The notes beneath the pieces are model-generated. The model saw only the letters and a program-made list of their open reading frames with translations. It had not been told where the DNA came from and made no database searches. Below are positions 56,620-57,934 of a stretch of 57,934 bases of DNA, in pieces; positions within the stretch are counted from its first letter, which is position 1, and each line of letters opens with the position of its first letter. The position numbers and the translations under genes are program-made. The stretch comes from Clostridia bacterium (lineage in GTDB: Bacteria; Bacillota; Clostridia; Acetivibrionales; STF1-152), in NCBI GenBank assembly GCA_028280575.1, contig JANQLN010000007.1, positions 1 through 57,934 of the forward strand. The letters run 5' to 3'.

Positions 56620-56648
56620 ATTGTATTACATTACTTTTTTTTTGTCAA
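56620..56648 (-). promoter_or_regulatory. Promoter of the antitoxin-toxin operon
   Basis: Perfect TTGACA (56648-56643) and TACAAT (56625-56620) on the minus strand with 17-bp spacing. One of the best promoters in the window. Confidence 0.8.
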
Positions 56649-56692
56649 AAGATATCCAAATTTGAGTTTCACTTTTTTTAGCATTGATAAGC

Positions 56693-56716
56693 GAGCTGTC
56701 TATTTGGAGACAGCTC
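56693..56716. other. 9-bp stem-loop in the toxin-IclR gap
   Basis: GAGCTGTCT (56693-56701) pairs with AGACAGCTC (56708-56716), 6-nt loop. No direct U-run. The rest of the 305-bp gap holds the two promoters given separately. Confidence 0.45.
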
Positions 56717-56812
56717 CTTCACTTTGTTTTAATATATTGGTCCGTTTAAAAAGGGTGGGAGAACCATATTTTGAAAGGGAATAGGAATATTCTCAGGGGT
56801 TTTTTATGATTC

Positions 56813-56841
56813 TTTACATTTTCCGGTTGGTGTAATATAAT
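56813..56841 (+). promoter_or_regulatory. Promoter of the IclR-type regulator/sulfatase unit
   Basis: TTTACA (56813-56818), 17-bp spacer, TATAAT (56836-56841), 45 bp before the regulator start. Confidence 0.65.
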
Positions 56842-56885
56842 TAGTATATAATAATGCAATTAACTACACATAAATGGAGTATAAT

Positions 56886-57629
56886 ATGAATGAAAAATCT
56901 CTTATTGCCAGGAGCATCAAGGTAATTGATCTGGTCAGCAGATATGAGGAGGGGATTCGATATTCCCAAATAGACGCAGCTTTTGACGGGCTCAGCCCTA
57001 CCACATTATCCAAAATACTTAGAGAACTGGCAGAAAACAAAGTTATTGAAAAGACCGGCAATGGGACTTATATTCTTTCAAGAAAAGTATTCTACTGGGG
57101 GCAGTCAGTTAAGAATGAACAGAGCATTATGCAGGTATTGCACGAGGAATTGCTTCATTTGAATCATGTTCTCAAAGCTTCTGCCAATTGCTTTACCCAT
57201 ATTGAAGGTACCATGTTTTGCCTTGACCGTATTGATGAACCCAATTCCCCTTCCCTGCTTGCTGCCGGGAAAAAAGTCCGGATAGGTATCGGTGTACTTG
57301 GTGCAGTATTTTTCAAACCGGAAAAAATGTGGGGTTGTAAGGATAAAATTGAAGCAGAAATAAGAAAAAAGGGGTTCAAGGCAGGAACAGATGATGTTAA
57401 AAGAATGATATCCAGGGCTTTAGCGGAGGATTATCAGGATGATGAAGGATTGTTTTTTCCAGGCTCCAGGAGATTTGCTGTTCCCATCCGCCTGGGTGGA
57501 AATACAGTGTATGTCCTGGGAATAGGAATCATGTCTGTAAGACTGGAAGAAGAGGGTTTGTATGAAAAAATTAAGGCTGAGCTTTTTGCCAGCCGGCAGC
57601 GTATTGAAAAAAACAGCAATGGAGGATGA
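56886..57629 (+). CDS. IclR-type transcriptional regulator
   Basis: 247 residues from ATG 56886 (GGAG with 6-nt spacer). N-terminal winged helix-turn-helix: RSIKVIDLVSRYEEGIRYSQ and FDGLSPTTLSKILRELAENK, then a weakly conserved effector domain of the IclR kind. The stop lies 1-4 nt before the downstream sulfatase start, so the two form one operon and the sulfatase is the likely target. The effector is unknown. Confidence 0.75.
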   Translation: MNEKSLIARSIKVIDLVSRYEEGIRYSQIDAAFDGLSPTTLSKILRELAENKVIEKTGNGTYILSRKVFYWGQSVKNEQSIMQVLHEELLHLNHVLKASANCFTHIEGTMFCLDRIDEPNSPSLLAAGKKVRIGIGVLGAVFFKPEKMWGCKDKIEAEIRKKGFKAGTDDVKRMISRALAEDYQDDEGLFFPGSRRFAVPIRLGGNTVYVLGIGIMSVRLEEEGLYEKIKAELFASRQRIEKNSNGG

Positions 57630-57633
57630 TATG

Positions 57634-57934
57634 ATGAAAAGACCTAATATTGTATTTATGTTGATTGATGATATGGGCTGGAAGGATTTGAAGTGCTTTG
57701 GAAGCAGTTTTTATGAAACACCGAATCTGGATCTGCTTATGTCCGAGGGAATGAAGTTCACTGATGCTTATGCGGCATGTCCTGTTTGCTCACCTACCCG
57801 TGCAAGCATAATGAGCGGGAAGTATCCTGCAAGGCTTGGAGTGACCGATTGGATTGGAGCACACACAAAAGGGAAATTGATTGATGCACCTTATACCCGT
57901 TACCTGCCGTTGGAGGAAAAGAGCCTGGCAGCTG
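57634..57934 (+). CDS. Second sulfatase, Cys-type, cut by the window edge
   Basis: The first 100 codons are visible: KRPNIVFMLIDDMGWKDL with metal-binding Asp residues, then CSPTRASIMSG with the Cys to be changed to formylglycine and the CxPxR signature. No signal peptide, as in the first sulfatase. ATG 57634 is 8 nt behind GGAGG (57621-57625); ATG 57631 is also possible. Its 3' end is outside the window. It differs clearly from the first sulfatase, so it probably removes another sulfate position. Confidence 0.93.
   Translation, partial: MKRPNIVFMLIDDMGWKDLKCFGSSFYETPNLDLLMSEGMKFTDAYAACPVCSPTRASIMSGKYPARLGVTDWIGAHTKGKLIDAPYTRYLPLEEKSLAA

Overview
The window looks like a chromosome segment of a low-GC, spore-forming, meso-diaminopimelate Firmicute of class Clostridia. 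The pointers are a T-box leader, a SpoVD-like penicillin-binding protein in the dcw cluster, a MurE with the DNPR signature, AGGAGG-type ribosome binding sites, and operon orders typical of Clostridia. I cannot name a genus from the sequence alone. Almost everything up to about 36 kb is housekeeping and lies on the minus strand. From about 36 kb onward the window is accessory, dominated by carbohydrate use.

Layout, left to right. (1) 170-1597, plus strand: sigma-A-type promoter, T-box leader with a UUC (Phe) specifier, and aroF (DAHP synthase). (2) 1589-7367, minus: a lytic transglycosylase, coaE and polA, then an ECF sigma/anti-sigma pair with its own terminator; polA has its own promoter. 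(3) 7648-18151, minus apart from one small membrane-protein gene: the mraZ promoter with three MraZ boxes, then mraZ-rsmH-ftsL-spoVD-murE-murF-mraY-ftsW and a truncated murA. murD is absent from the cluster, and murG sits alone about 14 kb upstream of it. (4) 18177-23050, minus: yfmF-yfmH-lgt-rodA, closed by a clear terminator. (5) 23424-32347, minus: rimP-nusA-ylxR-ylxQ-infB-rbfA-nrnA-truB-ribF. (6) 32412-36180: murG coupled to a 75-codon ORF of unknown function, a PdaB-like deacetylase, a decayed ABC-transporter gene end and a nitrilase-family amidase. (7) 36180-38714: an AAA-ATPase-like/PD-(D/E)XK protein and a CDP-alcohol phosphatidyltransferase.

(8) 38896-57934 is the most interesting part. 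An AraC regulator is divergent from a cytoplasmic sulfatase, which converges on a LacZ-type GH2 enzyme. The sulfatase and the GH2 gene are each preceded by the same 93-bp upstream module (91/93 identical, same orientation relative to the gene). The module contains two AGCAATAT half-sites 22 bp apart. Next come an MFS transporter, a secreted beta-helix enzyme, an LplB/LplC/YtcQ-type oligosaccharide ABC importer and its membrane-bound Cache-AraC regulator. A VapB/VapC-like pair follows, whose PIN protein carries an unusual CxxC-x7-CxxC insert, and the window ends in an IclR-type regulator with a second sulfatase that runs off the edge. Taken together this suggests import and intracellular desulfation/degradation of a sulfated, galactose-containing glycan. 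The substrate is inference.

The dcw, nusA and yfm-lgt-rodA operons form the growth and cell-wall core. The right third looks modular and recently rearranged: duplicated promoter, group II intron domain V relic, decayed genes and toxin-antitoxin pair.
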